From: Qipengyuania xiapuensis
GTDB taxonomy: Bacteria; Pseudomonadota; Alphaproteobacteria; Sphingomonadales; Sphingomonadaceae
Length of the DNA stretch: 64,000 nucleotides
Assembly (NCBI RefSeq): GCF_019711395.1
Contig: NZ_JAIGNL010000001.1
Span: 1,302,001-1,366,000 of the forward strand
Direction of reading: 5' to 3'
Shown here in pieces: positions 28,051 through 37,266 of this stretch; position 1 is the first letter of the stretch, and each line of letters starts with the position of its first letter. A program made the position numbers and the translations under genes. The notes below the pieces were generated by a model. That model worked only from the letters and a program-made list of their open reading frames with translations. It was not told the DNA's origin and made no database searches.

Positions 28051-29211
28051 TCAGGCAGCTAGTTCGCGGTCGCGGGAGCGCACGGTATTGCGTCCCGCGT
28101 TCTTGGCCTCGTAGAGTGCCGTGTCGGCACGTTGCAAGCCATGCGCAATCGGCTCGCCCCGGTAGAGATGCGAAAGCCCGATGGACGCGGTCGCTAAGCC
28201 TTCGGGCATGGAGAATTCGAAGGCGACCCGTTCGATCTTCATTCTCACACACTCTGCAAAGGCGCTTGCCTCTGCCTCTTCGGAGAGGTCCAGGAATATC
28301 GCGAACTCCTCGCCACCGAGCCGCGCGGCATAATGAGTTTCGCCCGGCAATTCGCGCAGTGTGTCCCGTATGACAGTGGCGATCGCGACAAGCAGGCGAT
28401 CGCCAAGGTCGTGACCGAAGCGGTCGTTGACTTGTTTGAACCTGTCGATGTCGATCAGCATGACGTGTGCCCGATCATTTCGGGCATTCTCGTGGTTACG
28501 GTATTCGAAGACCGCACGCCGATTGTAGAGGCCGGTCAGCGGATCGCGCTTGGCGAGGAATTCCGCGTGGCTGAGCGCATCGGCGAGCTCTTCGCCGAGC
28601 CTGCGGTTTTCGACCAGCATGTCCGCAGCCCTGATGCTCTGCTTCGCCGTTCCGAAACTGAATAAGGTGAGTACTGCCACCACGATCGTGAGACCGAGAC
28701 CGAATTGCAGTGCCAAGGGCCCGGCGTCCATAGCCAGCCCGGCCAAGGCCGAGGCAAGGAAGGAGAGGATGAAGGGCACCCACATGTGCGGCGCGGAGGA
28801 GGTGTTCGAGGAGATGAGGCTCACGCAGACCAGAATGGCGCCGAAGATCATGAACGAGGCAGCGTGGAGCACCGGTTCGAGCATCACGGGCAACAGCAGC
28901 AGTCCCCAGCTCAGGCCACCGAGCAGGCTGACGAACACGCCGAAGTAGATGGTTGTCATGGTAGGGGCATTCACCCCCAGTTCCCGCCTTATCCGAGTGT
29001 AGACAATGGCAGACAGGAATATGATGACGAAACGCAATAGCGCCGGCAGATAGAATGCCGTTGCGTTGGGGAGCGTCTGCGAAAGACCGATAATCGCGGC
29101 GCTTGCCAGGATATTCGCAAGAAGGGTGCGCTTTTCAACGTCACCAATCGCGCGCAGGGTTTCACTTTGCCGTTCTGCAAGCCAGTCAGAATCGCGCTCG
29201 TCGCGGCGCAT
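28051..29211 (-). CDS. Membrane-bound diguanylate cyclase (GGDEF)
   Basis: A 386-residue protein. The N-terminal half has about six transmembrane segments (roughly residues 27-190) forming a membrane sensor; a short linker helix leads to a GGDEF domain with active-site Gly-Gly-Glu-Glu-Phe (Arg-Leu-Gly-Gly-Glu-Glu-Phe near residue 306) and the Asp-Pro-Leu-Thr-Gly-Leu-Tyr-Asn-Arg-Arg entry motif. It should make cyclic di-GMP from two GTP. The RxxD inhibitory site normally five residues before the active motif is not present, so product feedback is probably lost. No EAL domain. It stands alone on the minus strand. Confidence 0.93.
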   Translation of the reverse strand: MRRDERDSDWLAERQSETLRAIGDVEKRTLLANILASAAIIGLSQTLPNATAFYLPALLRFVIIFLSAIVYTRIRRELGVNAPTMTTIYFGVFVSLLGGLSWGLLLLPVMLEPVLHAASFMIFGAILVCVSLISSNTSSAPHMWVPFILSFLASALAGLAMDAGPLALQFGLGLTIVVAVLTLFSFGTAKQSIRAADMLVENRRLGEELADALSHAEFLAKRDPLTGLYNRRAVFEYRNHENARNDRAHVMLIDIDRFKQVNDRFGHDLGDRLLVAIATVIRDTLRELPGETHYAARLGGEEFAIFLDLSEEAEASAFAECVRMKIERVAFEFSMPEGLATASIGLSHLYRGEPIAHGLQRADTALYEAKNAGRNTVRSRDRELAA

Positions 29212-29289
29212 ACCCGAATTTCCCGTTAGACCCGTGTCGTTGAGGTGCGCGCCCTATCAACCTTGTCCTAAGAAACCAACAATCGGAAG

Positions 29290-30216
29290 CTAAGTATTCG
29301 AAGCCCCGCTGGTCGGTTCGCGGGGGTCTTCGTAGGTCGCATCCATGAAGATCTTCGCCCGACGTTCCGAGCGGAATTCCAGACCGCGGGCAACTTTTCC
29401 GCCCGCGTGTCGGTAGTCGAGTTCGCTCGCGATTCCTTCGTAGTCGCCGGCCGCAATGGCCGCGTTGAGACGCGGGCTTTCGCGCTCCGACACGTTGCCG
29501 AGGCCGACGTTGTAAACGAGGTCGAGCAGCGCATCGAATTCGTGCTGGTAAAGCGGCAGGTCGCCTACGAGGATACGGACGCCTTCCTCGGCCGTTTCGA
29601 GATCGGCATCGAGGAAGTCGAGCACGCGCTGTTCGGAAATTCGGTCGCCGACACGGAGGTTGTCCGCGGGGCGTACGAGATGGCCGACGCCCACCGTCGG
29701 ATATCCGGCTACGTCACGATAGACCGTGTAGCGCACGCCTTCCTCTTCGATCAGCGCCTGTTTGAACTCGTCGCTGGCCTTGAGCAGGGCGGCGGGCATG
29801 CGCACGTCCTTCGCGACGATCGGCTGGCTGACCTTTACTTCGGGCTTTGCTCGCGGCGTCTGTGCCGGAGGTCCGGTAAAGGCGGCGAGGCTGATCGCGC
29901 CGGCGCCCATCATCAGCGATGCGCGCTTGCGTGTCGAAAGGCGCGGCTTGACCTTGTAGACCGTCGCTGCCGCCTGGCGCGCCTTCTTCAGGGCGCGGCG
30001 GTGATCGCGGTGACGCCTTATGCGGTGCAGCAGGCCCGAGGCCCGCTTGCTTTCGCCCGCATGGGGTGTCGATGTCCATTTCTCGTTGTCGAGCGGACGG
30101 TCGAGCTCCTTCATGATCGCCTTGAGCCGCTCGCTCTGGATTGTCTGGCGGGCGGTGCTCTCAGGCGTAGTCGATGAAGGGCGCGCGACCTTTTCCCTTT
30201 GCTTTTCGTCTGACAT
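29290..30216 (-). CDS. Membrane-anchored T4-type lysozyme (glycoside hydrolase 24)
   Basis: 308 residues from the ATG at 30216, which begins Met-Ser-Asp-Glu-Lys; a longer frame to 30381 has only basic, Thr-rich filler. The C-terminal 160 residues are a GH24 lysozyme with the full T4 triad: Glu159 (Glu-Glu-Gly), Asp168 (Tyr-Arg-Asp) and Thr174 (Pro-Thr-Val-Gly-Val-Gly-His). Before it lie about 95 Arg/Lys-rich residues and one hydrophobic segment (residues 100-115), so the protein is probably a single-pass inner-membrane protein with the enzyme in the periplasm. No phage genes (holin, spanin, tail) are nearby, which suggests a domesticated endolysin for peptidoglycan remodelling. Confidence 0.88.
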   Translation of the reverse strand: MSDEKQREKVARPSSTTPESTARQTIQSERLKAIMKELDRPLDNEKWTSTPHAGESKRASGLLHRIRRHRDHRRALKKARQAAATVYKVKPRLSTRKRASLMMGAGAISLAAFTGPPAQTPRAKPEVKVSQPIVAKDVRMPAALLKASDEFKQALIEEEGVRYTVYRDVAGYPTVGVGHLVRPADNLRVGDRISEQRVLDFLDADLETAEEGVRILVGDLPLYQHEFDALLDLVYNVGLGNVSERESPRLNAAIAAGDYEGIASELDYRHAGGKVARGLEFRSERRAKIFMDATYEDPREPTSGASNT

Positions 30217-30248
30217 GTAATTCGTGCGCCTTGTAACTGTAATTGCTG

Positions 30249-30272
30249 GCGAAACCCGTCGTCGGGTTTCGC
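30249..30272. promoter_or_regulatory. Perfect hairpin in the leader of the lysozyme gene
   Basis: GCGAAACCCG, a TCGT loop and CGGGTTTCGC form a perfect 10-bp stem 33 bases upstream of the lysozyme ATG. No T-run follows on either strand, so it is not an intrinsic terminator. It could protect or hide the ribosome site of a potentially lytic enzyme, or be a protein-binding site; both are inference. Confidence 0.6.
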
Positions 30273-30484
30273 GTCTCCGGATTTCTGGCCTGATCCGCTG
30301 GGCGGGAGGCGTCCGGCTGGTGCTTGTCTTTAGAACGGACGAAAGGCGCAGTTGGGTCCACAGTCTGCCGATGGTGGGCAACGCCTGACGGTTGACGGCG
30401 GAGGCACGAACTGCCCCGTCAGACGATCGATTGGGTCACGAGCAGGGCTGGGACTTCGAATAACGGGCTGAAGATCGCGACCGA

Positions 30485-30522
30485 CACGAAATCGGCCGGG
30501 AGCTCTCGCATGCGCCCGGCCG
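30485..30522 (-). terminator. Candidate terminator after the beta-propeller lipoprotein gene
   Basis: CGGCCGGG and CCCGGCCG form an 8-bp GC stem with a 14-base loop, about 50 bases after the stop at 30573 on the minus strand. The tail ATTTCGTG is only partly T-rich, so termination may be weak. The rest of the roughly 350-base gap 30217-30572 shows nothing else apart from the hairpin listed at 30249-30272. Confidence 0.45.
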
Positions 30523-30572
30523 AAACTGGTTACTTCAAAGCGTAGGAGCAGGAAGCCCCTCCAGCATCCGTG

Positions 30573-32126
30573 TCAGGGGGCAAGCGAGACCGCGCGCACC
30601 CTGTTGCTGTCGCTTATCAGCAGGAGATTGTCCGGAGATATGGCGAGGTGCATTCCGTAGGTATCGGTTTCCCATACGACCGGATAGCCCGTTTGCGAGA
30701 GATCGAATGCGTAGGTCTTGGTCGTACCCGATACGAACAGGAGATTGTCGGCAATCACGACGTTGCTTCTGGCAGTGTCGCTTCCCGGGAACGCCAGCGA
30801 GAAGTCGACCGCTCCGGTAGCCGGATTGATCGCGTCGATCAGCTGAAGCCCGTGCCGAGCCGCAAACAGACGGTCATGCGCATAGGCTGGCGCGGTCGTG
30901 TATAGCGCCTCGGTGTTCCAGATCTTGGCGCCTGAGGTGACCGAATAACCCGAAAGTTTCGTGTCCCATTCATATGCCCTGGGCGAGGTGAATCCGAACA
31001 CACGGCCATTCCCGTCAAGGACAGGTGCCGCCTCCCACGAATAGCCGCGCCAATCGAAGTCCGGGTCAGCCATCGACTTGACCAGCTCTCCTGTCAGGCG
31101 ATTGAAAACATCCATCGCTCCGCCGGAGTAGTAGTACACGTAGTCTTCGTCAGCAGCCACGGTCTGGCCGTCCCAGATGGCGCCACCGGACCCGTTCCTC
31201 TCCCACACTTTTGTGCCGTCGGTGTGGTCGAAGTCATAGACAACATTGCCGTAATAGCCTGCCGCAACGAAAACGCTGTCGCCGAAAACGGTGGGCTGAG
31301 CGAAATCATGCCATTGCGCCGAAAAGATCATCTGCTGGAGGACGTTTCCGGTCTCGCTGTCCAGCACCCACTGGGGGTTGGTATCGGACGAGCTTTGCAT
31401 CGAGGTCACGAAGACCTTGCCATCCGAAAAACTCGGCCCGCTGGTGTATGCTTGGTCGCCCAGCGATCGGGTCCACAATTTGCTGCCGTCTTCAGCGGAG
31501 AGAGCGTGCACGTCGGACTGACCGAAGTAGTTGCGCTGCGTGACGAAGACCTTGCCACGCGTCGACGAGAGTTCGAGTGTCTCGCCAGCGGCCAGGTCCC
31601 ATGTCCAGGCATCGGCGAAGTCGGCCGGATCGTAATGCGCCGCGACATAGCCGGTATGTGCAGCATTTCGCTGGAACATGCCCCAATCTTCTAGCTGGAC
31701 ATCCAGCGTGAGCTGGAACGTTTGTGTGGAACCGGGATAAACGGTTGAACAATTGGCGGAGGTGCACAGCCGGAAGGTAATCGTGCTCGTCTTTTCGCCG
31801 CCCGCGGCGAGCGGAAGCGTTTCGAACTCGAGCGTAAAACTGGTTCCATTCGCGGTCGGGCTCCCCTTGAGAGCGTAGCGCTCACCCCCGATCGCGACAT
31901 CGGCAACGATCGGCTGCGGCGAAGTGCCGGTATAGCTAGCGTCAAACCCGAAGGATGCCATTTCTCCTTCCTGGAGAACGATCGTGTCCGACGACTTGGA
32001 AAGAGTGACCGACAGCGTAGGGGGCGGCGTCGGGCCGCCGGTAGGAGGGCCGGAGCTGTCGCCGCCTCCACAAGACCCAAGAACAATGGCGCTCGCGCCG
32101 AGCGCGAGAACGGAAGCGACCCGCAT
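30573..32126 (-). CDS. PQQ-like beta-propeller lipoprotein
   Basis: A 517-residue protein. A lipoprotein signal with Val-Leu-Gly-Ser-Cys near residue 19 is followed by a Gly/Ser/Pro linker, an Ig-like or BACON-like beta domain (about residues 35-145) and a C-terminal set of WD-like repeats of the PQQ-binding propeller type. Examples are Asp-Gly-Ser-Lys-Leu-Trp-Thr-Arg, Asp-Gly-Thr-Lys-Val-Trp-Glu-Arg and Gly-Ala-Lys-Ile-Trp-Asn-Thr. No PQQ-ligating or dehydrogenase residues are recognisable, so a scaffold or binding role is likelier than an enzyme. BamB also has such a fold, but this protein has an extra N-terminal domain and different context. Divergent from uvrA. Confidence 0.8.
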   Translation of the reverse strand: MRVASVLALGASAIVLGSCGGGDSSGPPTGGPTPPPTLSVTLSKSSDTIVLQEGEMASFGFDASYTGTSPQPIVADVAIGGERYALKGSPTANGTSFTLEFETLPLAAGGEKTSTITFRLCTSANCSTVYPGSTQTFQLTLDVQLEDWGMFQRNAAHTGYVAAHYDPADFADAWTWDLAAGETLELSSTRGKVFVTQRNYFGQSDVHALSAEDGSKLWTRSLGDQAYTSGPSFSDGKVFVTSMQSSSDTNPQWVLDSETGNVLQQMIFSAQWHDFAQPTVFGDSVFVAAGYYGNVVYDFDHTDGTKVWERNGSGGAIWDGQTVAADEDYVYYYSGGAMDVFNRLTGELVKSMADPDFDWRGYSWEAAPVLDGNGRVFGFTSPRAYEWDTKLSGYSVTSGAKIWNTEALYTTAPAYAHDRLFAARHGLQLIDAINPATGAVDFSLAFPGSDTARSNVVIADNLLFVSGTTKTYAFDLSQTGYPVVWETDTYGMHLAISPDNLLLISDSNRVRAVSLAP

Positions 32127-32356
32127 TTGAAACCCCCCAATAAATACTTACCAAATTACCGTTCTCGATCGATCCTGTTCGAAACGGGCTCAGAAACAAT
32201 GCGACGATTTCTTGTGCATTACAAGTGTGATGATCGATACTGGCCACAGCCTTGCGATTGGCGCGCCTGTCACCAGATAGGGGTCGCGGGAACTACGCCG
32301 TCACCGAACGCTTCGGGGAATGATGGCATCGGTTTCGCAGCCCACTTGACCCAAGC

Positions 32357-32371
32357 GAACAATTCGGGAAC
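32357..32371 (+). promoter_or_regulatory. LexA (SOS) box of uvrA
   Basis: GAAC, seven bases and GAAC, which is the reverse complement of GTTC-N7-GTTC, the established LexA site of alphaproteobacteria. It ends 11 bases before the uvrA ATG, so it overlaps the ribosome-binding region or a nearby promoter. This predicts that uvrA is induced by DNA damage. The rest of the 32127-32382 gap should hold the divergent promoters. Confidence 0.82.
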
Positions 32372-32382
32372 ACGCTTCCTTC

Positions 32383-35298
32383 ATGGCACTTACGAAGATC
32401 TCCGTCCGCGGCGCGCGTGAACACAACCTCAAGGGCGTCGATATCGATTTGCCGCGTGACAGCCTGATCGTGATCACCGGCCTTTCTGGCTCGGGCAAGT
32501 CCAGCCTCGCGTTCGACACGATCTATGCGGAAGGCCAGCGGCGCTACGTGGAGAGCCTCAGCGCCTACGCACGCCAGTTCCTCGAGATGATGCAGAAGCC
32601 CGATGTCGAGCATATCGACGGGCTGTCTCCCGCCATTTCGATCGAGCAGAAGACGACGAGCCGCAACCCCCGCTCGACCGTGGCGACGGTGACCGAGATC
32701 TACGACTACATGCGCCTCCTGTGGGCGAGGGTGGGGGTGCCCTATTCGCCCGCCACCGGCTTGCCGATCGAGGCGCAGACCGTCTCCAACATGGTCGATC
32801 GGGTGATGGCGCTGCCCGAGGGTACGCGCCTCTACCTGCTCGCGCCGGTGGTGCGCGGTCGCAAGGGCGAATACCGGAAGGAACTGGCCGAGTGGCAGAA
32901 GGCGGGCTTCACCCGCGTGCGCATCGATGGCGAAATGTATCCGATCGAGGAAGCGCCTGCGCTCGACAAGAAGTTCAAGCACGACATCGAAGTGGTGGTC
33001 GATCGTCTCGCGGTGAAGGAGGGGCTGGAAACGCGCCTCGCCGACAGTTTCGAGACCGCGCTCAAGCTCGCCGACGGCCTCGCCTATGTCGACCTCGCCG
33101 ATGGCGTGGTGCCGGGGCGCGAGGACGAGGCCGAGGGTGGCGGTGCGATGAAGGGGGCGGGGCTGCCCGCGAACCGCATCGTGTTCTCCGAACGCTTCTC
33201 CTGCCCCGTCTCGGGCTTCACCATCGAGGAGGTCGAGCCGCGCCTGTTCTCCTTCAACGCGCCCCAGGGGGCCTGCCCGACCTGTGACGGGATCGGCGAA
33301 AAGCAGCTCTTCGACCCGCAGCTGGTCGTGCCCAACGAGGCGCTGAGCCTCAAGAAGGGCGCCGTCGTGCCCTGGGCGAAGAGCAACCCGCCGAGCCCCT
33401 ATTACATGCAGGTCCTCGCCAGCCTCGCGCGCGAATACGAGTTCAGCCTCGAGACGCCGTGGGAGGATTTCGACAAGGAGATCCGCGAGATCATCCTCTA
33501 CGGCACCAAGGGCCGCGCCATCCCGCTCACCTTCAAGGACGGGCGCAAGGAATACACGGTCAGGAAGCCGTTCGAGGGCGTGATCGGCAACCTCAACCGC
33601 CGCATGCTCCAGACCGAGAGCGCGTGGATGCGCGAGGAGCTGTCGAAGTTCCAGACCAGCCAGCCGTGCGAGACCTGCCACGGCAAGCGCCTCAACGAGA
33701 AGGCGCTCGCGGTGAAGATCGCAGGGACCGACATCGCCACGCCCACGAAGATGAGCGTCGCCGATGCGAAGGAGTATTTCCTGAAGCTCCCCGACGATCT
33801 CAACGATACGCAAGGCCAGATCGCCAAGGCCATCCTCAAGGAGATCAACGAGCGGCTGGGCTTCCTCGACAATGTCGGGCTCGACTACCTCAACTTGGAC
33901 CGGACCAGCGGTACGCTGTCCGGTGGTGAGAGCCAGCGTATCCGTCTCGCTTCGCAGATCGGCTCGGGCCTCTCGGGCGTGCTCTACGTGCTCGATGAGC
34001 CCAGCATCGGCCTCCACCAGCGCGACAACGACCGGCTGCTCGAAACGCTGAAGCGCCTGCGCGATCTCGGCAATACGGTAATCGTGGTCGAGCACGATGA
34101 AGACGCGATCCGCCAGGCGGACCACGTGGTCGACCTCGGCCCCGGCGCGGGCGTGCGCGGGGGCGAAGTGGTGGCGCAGGGCACGCTCAAACAGGTCTTG
34201 AAGTCGAAGAAGTCGCTCACCGCGGACTACCTCACCGGGCGGCGCGAAATTTCAGTCCCCGCCACCCGCCGCAAGGGCAACGGGCACGAGCTCACCGTCC
34301 ACGGCGCGCGGGCGAACAACCTCAACGACGTCACCGCCTCCATTCCGCTCGGCACCTTTACCTGCATCACCGGCGTCTCGGGCTCGGGCAAGTCGTCCTT
34401 CACCATCGACACGCTCTACGCCTCCGCCGCGCGCCAGCTGAACGGCGCACGCATCGTGGCGGGCGCGCACGACAAGGTCACCGGCCTCGAATATTGCGAC
34501 AAGGTTATCGAGATCGACCAGTCGCCCATCGGCCGCACCCCGCGCTCGAACCCGGCGACCTACACCGGCGCCTTCACCCAGATCCGCGACTGGTTCGCCG
34601 GCCTCCCCGAAGCGCAGGCGCGCGGCTACAAGCCCGGCCGCTTCAGCTTCAACGTCAAGGGTGGCCGCTGCGAGGCATGCCAGGGCGACGGCCTCATCAA
34701 GATCGAGATGCACTTCCTGCCCGACGTCTACGTCACCTGCGAGGAATGCGGCGGCAAGCGCTACAACCGCGAAACGCTGGAGGTGAAGTTCAAGGGCCAC
34801 TCCATCGCCGACGTGCTCGACATGACGATCGAGGATGCGGAGGATTTCTTCAAGGCCGTCCCCCCGATCCGCGACAAGATGCACATGCTGAACGAGGTTG
34901 GGCTGGGCTACGTCAAGGTCGGCCAGCAGGCGACCACGCTGTCAGGCGGCGAGGCGCAGCGCGTGAAGCTCGCCAAGGAACTCAGCAAGCGCAGCACCGG
35001 CCAGACGCTCTACATCCTCGACGAGCCCACCACGGGCCTCCATTTCGAGGATGTCCGCAAGCTCCTCGAAGTGCTCCACCGGCTGGTGGACCAGGGCAAT
35101 TCGGTGGTGGTGATCGAGCACAATCTCGACGTCATCAAGACCGCCGACCACATCCTCGACCTGGGGCCGGGCGGCGGCGTACGCGGCGGCGAGGTCGTTG
35201 CGCAGGGCACGCCGGAGGATGTGGCAGAGGTGCCGGAGAGCTATACGGGGCAGTATCTCAAGCCGATGCTCGAGCGGCAGCGCGAGGCGGCGGAGTAG
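32383..35298 (+). CDS. uvrA: Excinuclease ABC subunit A
   Basis: A 971-residue DNA-damage sensor of nucleotide excision repair; with UvrB it finds bulky lesions. Two ABC ATPase modules are complete: Walker A Gly-Leu-Ser-Gly-Ser-Gly-Lys-Ser near residue 32 and Gly-Val-Ser-Gly-Ser-Gly-Lys-Ser near residue 662, each with Leu-Ser-Gly-Gly-Glu and Leu-Asp-Glu-Pro motifs. Three zinc-type Cys clusters are visible, including Cys-Pro-Thr-Cys-Asp-Gly, Cys-Glu-Thr-Cys-His-Gly and the C-terminal Cys-Glu-Ala-Cys with Cys-Glu-Glu-Cys. Length is normal. Expression should be under LexA through the site directly upstream. Confidence 0.98.
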   Translation: MALTKISVRGAREHNLKGVDIDLPRDSLIVITGLSGSGKSSLAFDTIYAEGQRRYVESLSAYARQFLEMMQKPDVEHIDGLSPAISIEQKTTSRNPRSTVATVTEIYDYMRLLWARVGVPYSPATGLPIEAQTVSNMVDRVMALPEGTRLYLLAPVVRGRKGEYRKELAEWQKAGFTRVRIDGEMYPIEEAPALDKKFKHDIEVVVDRLAVKEGLETRLADSFETALKLADGLAYVDLADGVVPGREDEAEGGGAMKGAGLPANRIVFSERFSCPVSGFTIEEVEPRLFSFNAPQGACPTCDGIGEKQLFDPQLVVPNEALSLKKGAVVPWAKSNPPSPYYMQVLASLAREYEFSLETPWEDFDKEIREIILYGTKGRAIPLTFKDGRKEYTVRKPFEGVIGNLNRRMLQTESAWMREELSKFQTSQPCETCHGKRLNEKALAVKIAGTDIATPTKMSVADAKEYFLKLPDDLNDTQGQIAKAILKEINERLGFLDNVGLDYLNLDRTSGTLSGGESQRIRLASQIGSGLSGVLYVLDEPSIGLHQRDNDRLLETLKRLRDLGNTVIVVEHDEDAIRQADHVVDLGPGAGVRGGEVVAQGTLKQVLKSKKSLTADYLTGRREISVPATRRKGNGHELTVHGARANNLNDVTASIPLGTFTCITGVSGSGKSSFTIDTLYASAARQLNGARIVAGAHDKVTGLEYCDKVIEIDQSPIGRTPRSNPATYTGAFTQIRDWFAGLPEAQARGYKPGRFSFNVKGGRCEACQGDGLIKIEMHFLPDVYVTCEECGGKRYNRETLEVKFKGHSIADVLDMTIEDAEDFFKAVPPIRDKMHMLNEVGLGYVKVGQQATTLSGGEAQRVKLAKELSKRSTGQTLYILDEPTTGLHFEDVRKLLEVLHRLVDQGNSVVVIEHNLDVIKTADHILDLGPGGGVRGGEVVAQGTPEDVAEVPESYTGQYLKPMLERQREAAE

Positions 35299-35319
35299 AC
35301 GCGAGCGCGAACCCGACCT

Positions 35320-35344
35320 CTGCAGCATTTTCGCTGCGGTTTGT
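35320..35344 (+). terminator. Candidate weak terminator after uvrA
   Basis: CTGCAGC, loop ATTTTC and GCTGCGG pair over seven positions (one G-U) and are followed by TTTGT, 22 bases after the uvrA stop. The stem is short and the T-run broken, so the call is tentative. Confidence 0.4.
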
Positions 35345-35441
35345 ACATGCGACGGACTTGCATCAGGCCTCTGTTGCTAAAATAGTTTGCAATAACATCA
35401 AGTTCACCCCTAGCTGAGTGAGCATTTCTTTGGGGGAGCGG

Positions 35442-36878
35442 ATGTCGCTGCGTGACTACATTCGACATGGATATTTGATTGCTCGCCGCAGAATTCGGGC
35501 GACCTACAATATTGTCGCCTACAAGTTTCCGGTTCTACCTCCGCTTAGGGAGATGGCGTTCTTAGGCAGGAGTGAGAACCGACTGCGTACTTCAAAATAC
35601 TTCGACTATCATCCCTTGAAAGATGAATCGGCGACGCTGCATGCAATCTGGGCTGTCGAACTAATTACGCCTTCACAGCTCAAGAGATCAAGTCGGAAGA
35701 TTGCTCGTGTAGACTGGAATGCTTCAATCGGTACGAACGACGGGGCTAATGATTGGGTAGAGCGAAATCGGAACATCAGTTCAGGTGGTTGGAAAAATCT
35801 GGGTTCCGCTGCACCGATTGGCAAGAATTGGCTCGGTTTGCGAAAAAAATTCAGAAGATTTCCTAAGTCTTTTGAATATGCGAACTTTCATGCAATCAAA
35901 GTTACCCCATCAGTCTCGGCGATTGTAGGCTGTTTCTTTCTGAGTAGAGAGAATAGATCTGCATATCAGGATATTTTCAAATCCCATCACTTTCAAAGAG
36001 CAATACCCCAGCTAGACGGATCGATTGCTATTCATGATCCTTGGGTCATCAAGAAGGGAAAAATCCAGCAGCTTAGAGAGACCTTGAGAGGCGAAGTTTC
36101 CGAATTCATGGCGCGGAACTTTGGTGGCTTTTTCACTAGCCATGATCGCAGCAGAATCACGACCGTTGAGGTTTTAGAGTTCTCTCCGGGGGTAAATGCT
36201 CGTTTTCGGGAAGCGTTCTATGACGATATACGGTCTTGGAGCGGAAGCCTTAATGATCTCATTTGGTCTACTTCTCGGGAAGCGCCTGTTGGGCATTCGG
36301 TCATGTCGTTCACGTCGCGAAGCTTCGAGGGCCAAGACTTCGAAGTTTGGGGTGGTGAAAACGTCGATGCTCTAATCTCTAGACTATCGTTTTCGCTGCC
36401 ATCGAATTGGACAATGCTTGCCGTAACCGAACTTCTCTCGATCTATGACGAAATCATTTCGCGAGTCCGCGATGCTGAATTCAGGCCTCTAACTTCCTTT
36501 CGGAAGTCCGGCAGAGTCCTGACCGAGGAGAAGGCCCACGAAATGATGGATATCGAATTGGTGACGGCCGAAATCACTCAAGAACGGTTGTCTTGGCTCG
36601 CTTCCCAAATGCATAACTTTACGATGGAAAGCCCAAGTCGATCGGGCTTCCATAGCCTACCTGAGCAAGTGATGGAGCAAATTCTCCAGCGCGCTGAAGC
36701 CGTTAAGGCGCATCACAGAAATATTGTCGATGCAAGGCGTGCGATAAATGAGACCTATGCAATGTTTGAAATGGCTCGAATTGCTCGGTTCTCCTTAGTG
36801 GCGACCTTCGTCTCCGCATTGATAGCGGGATTGGCTCTTTTGTTCGCATTCTCGAAGAACTGGAAGACCTTGTTCTGA
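35442..36878 (+). CDS. AT-rich orphan gene, probably horizontally acquired, C-terminal membrane anchor
   Basis: 478 residues from the ATG at 35442, chosen for the GGGGGAG site just upstream; a GTG at 35418 has none. The base composition and codon use (many A/T third positions, frequent AGA, ATA and TTG) differ sharply from every neighbour, the main sign of transfer. The N-terminus is very basic (Arg-Arg-Arg-Ile-Arg near residue 18). The middle shows no motif I can name. The C-terminal third is helical, probably coiled coil, and a single hydrophobic segment near residues 447-467 ends just before the C-terminus, so the protein may be tail-anchored with a large cytoplasmic part. No transposase or integrase flanks it. 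Function unknown. Confidence 0.75.
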   Translation: MSLRDYIRHGYLIARRRIRATYNIVAYKFPVLPPLREMAFLGRSENRLRTSKYFDYHPLKDESATLHAIWAVELITPSQLKRSSRKIARVDWNASIGTNDGANDWVERNRNISSGGWKNLGSAAPIGKNWLGLRKKFRRFPKSFEYANFHAIKVTPSVSAIVGCFFLSRENRSAYQDIFKSHHFQRAIPQLDGSIAIHDPWVIKKGKIQQLRETLRGEVSEFMARNFGGFFTSHDRSRITTVEVLEFSPGVNARFREAFYDDIRSWSGSLNDLIWSTSREAPVGHSVMSFTSRSFEGQDFEVWGGENVDALISRLSFSLPSNWTMLAVTELLSIYDEIISRVRDAEFRPLTSFRKSGRVLTEEKAHEMMDIELVTAEITQERLSWLASQMHNFTMESPSRSGFHSLPEQVMEQILQRAEAVKAHHRNIVDARRAINETYAMFEMARIARFSLVATFVSALIAGLALLFAFSKNWKTLF

Positions 36879-37266
36879 AGTCCTAATCATTCGCGCGAGA
36901 TTTCGGATTCGACCTTGGGCCTCCAGATGTTTTCGGCACGGTATTCGCCTCGGTATCCGCCCACTGACGAATTCTCTGATCTTCAGCTTGTTCAAGAACT
37001 TTGGCCTGAGGATTGGGCTGTCCTACTCTCCATCCCGAGTATAGCTAACCCGGTTCACTCAAACCCATGAGGTGAACCATGAACGCTGTTTTTTGTTTGC
37101 GCCTTCAAACGCCGGGCAGAGCGCGTCCGCGCTCCTTGGCTTCGCGGCATAAGCCGCGGCGGCCTTGCAGGTGGCCTTTGGCCAGCTGCGTCTTCGACTT
37201 CGCTTCCGGCCTTGCCTCGCCTAGCGGCTCGGTCATCTCGCCGGCCAGCAGCGTGGGAGGTGTCGC
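36879..37266. other. Gene-free stretch with a start-proximal hairpin
   Basis: About 390 bases between the AT-rich orphan gene and the next coding sequence. It holds a hairpin at 37052-37078 (GGTTCAC and GTGAACC, extended by CTCA/TGAG with one bulge) directly before an ATG at 37079. A 63-codon frame from there ends in ATGA with the next gene, but its Arg/Pro/Ser-rich translation gives no support for a real protein. No other feature is seen. Confidence 0.5.
37052..37078. repeat. Inverted repeat / hairpin 3' of the AT-rich gene
   Basis: GGTTCAC and GTGAACC are perfect inverted arms with 13 bases between them; an inner CTCA/TGAG extends the stem after a one-base bulge. There is no T-run after it. 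It could be a boundary of the acquired segment or a regulatory hairpin for the next gene. Confidence 0.45.
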
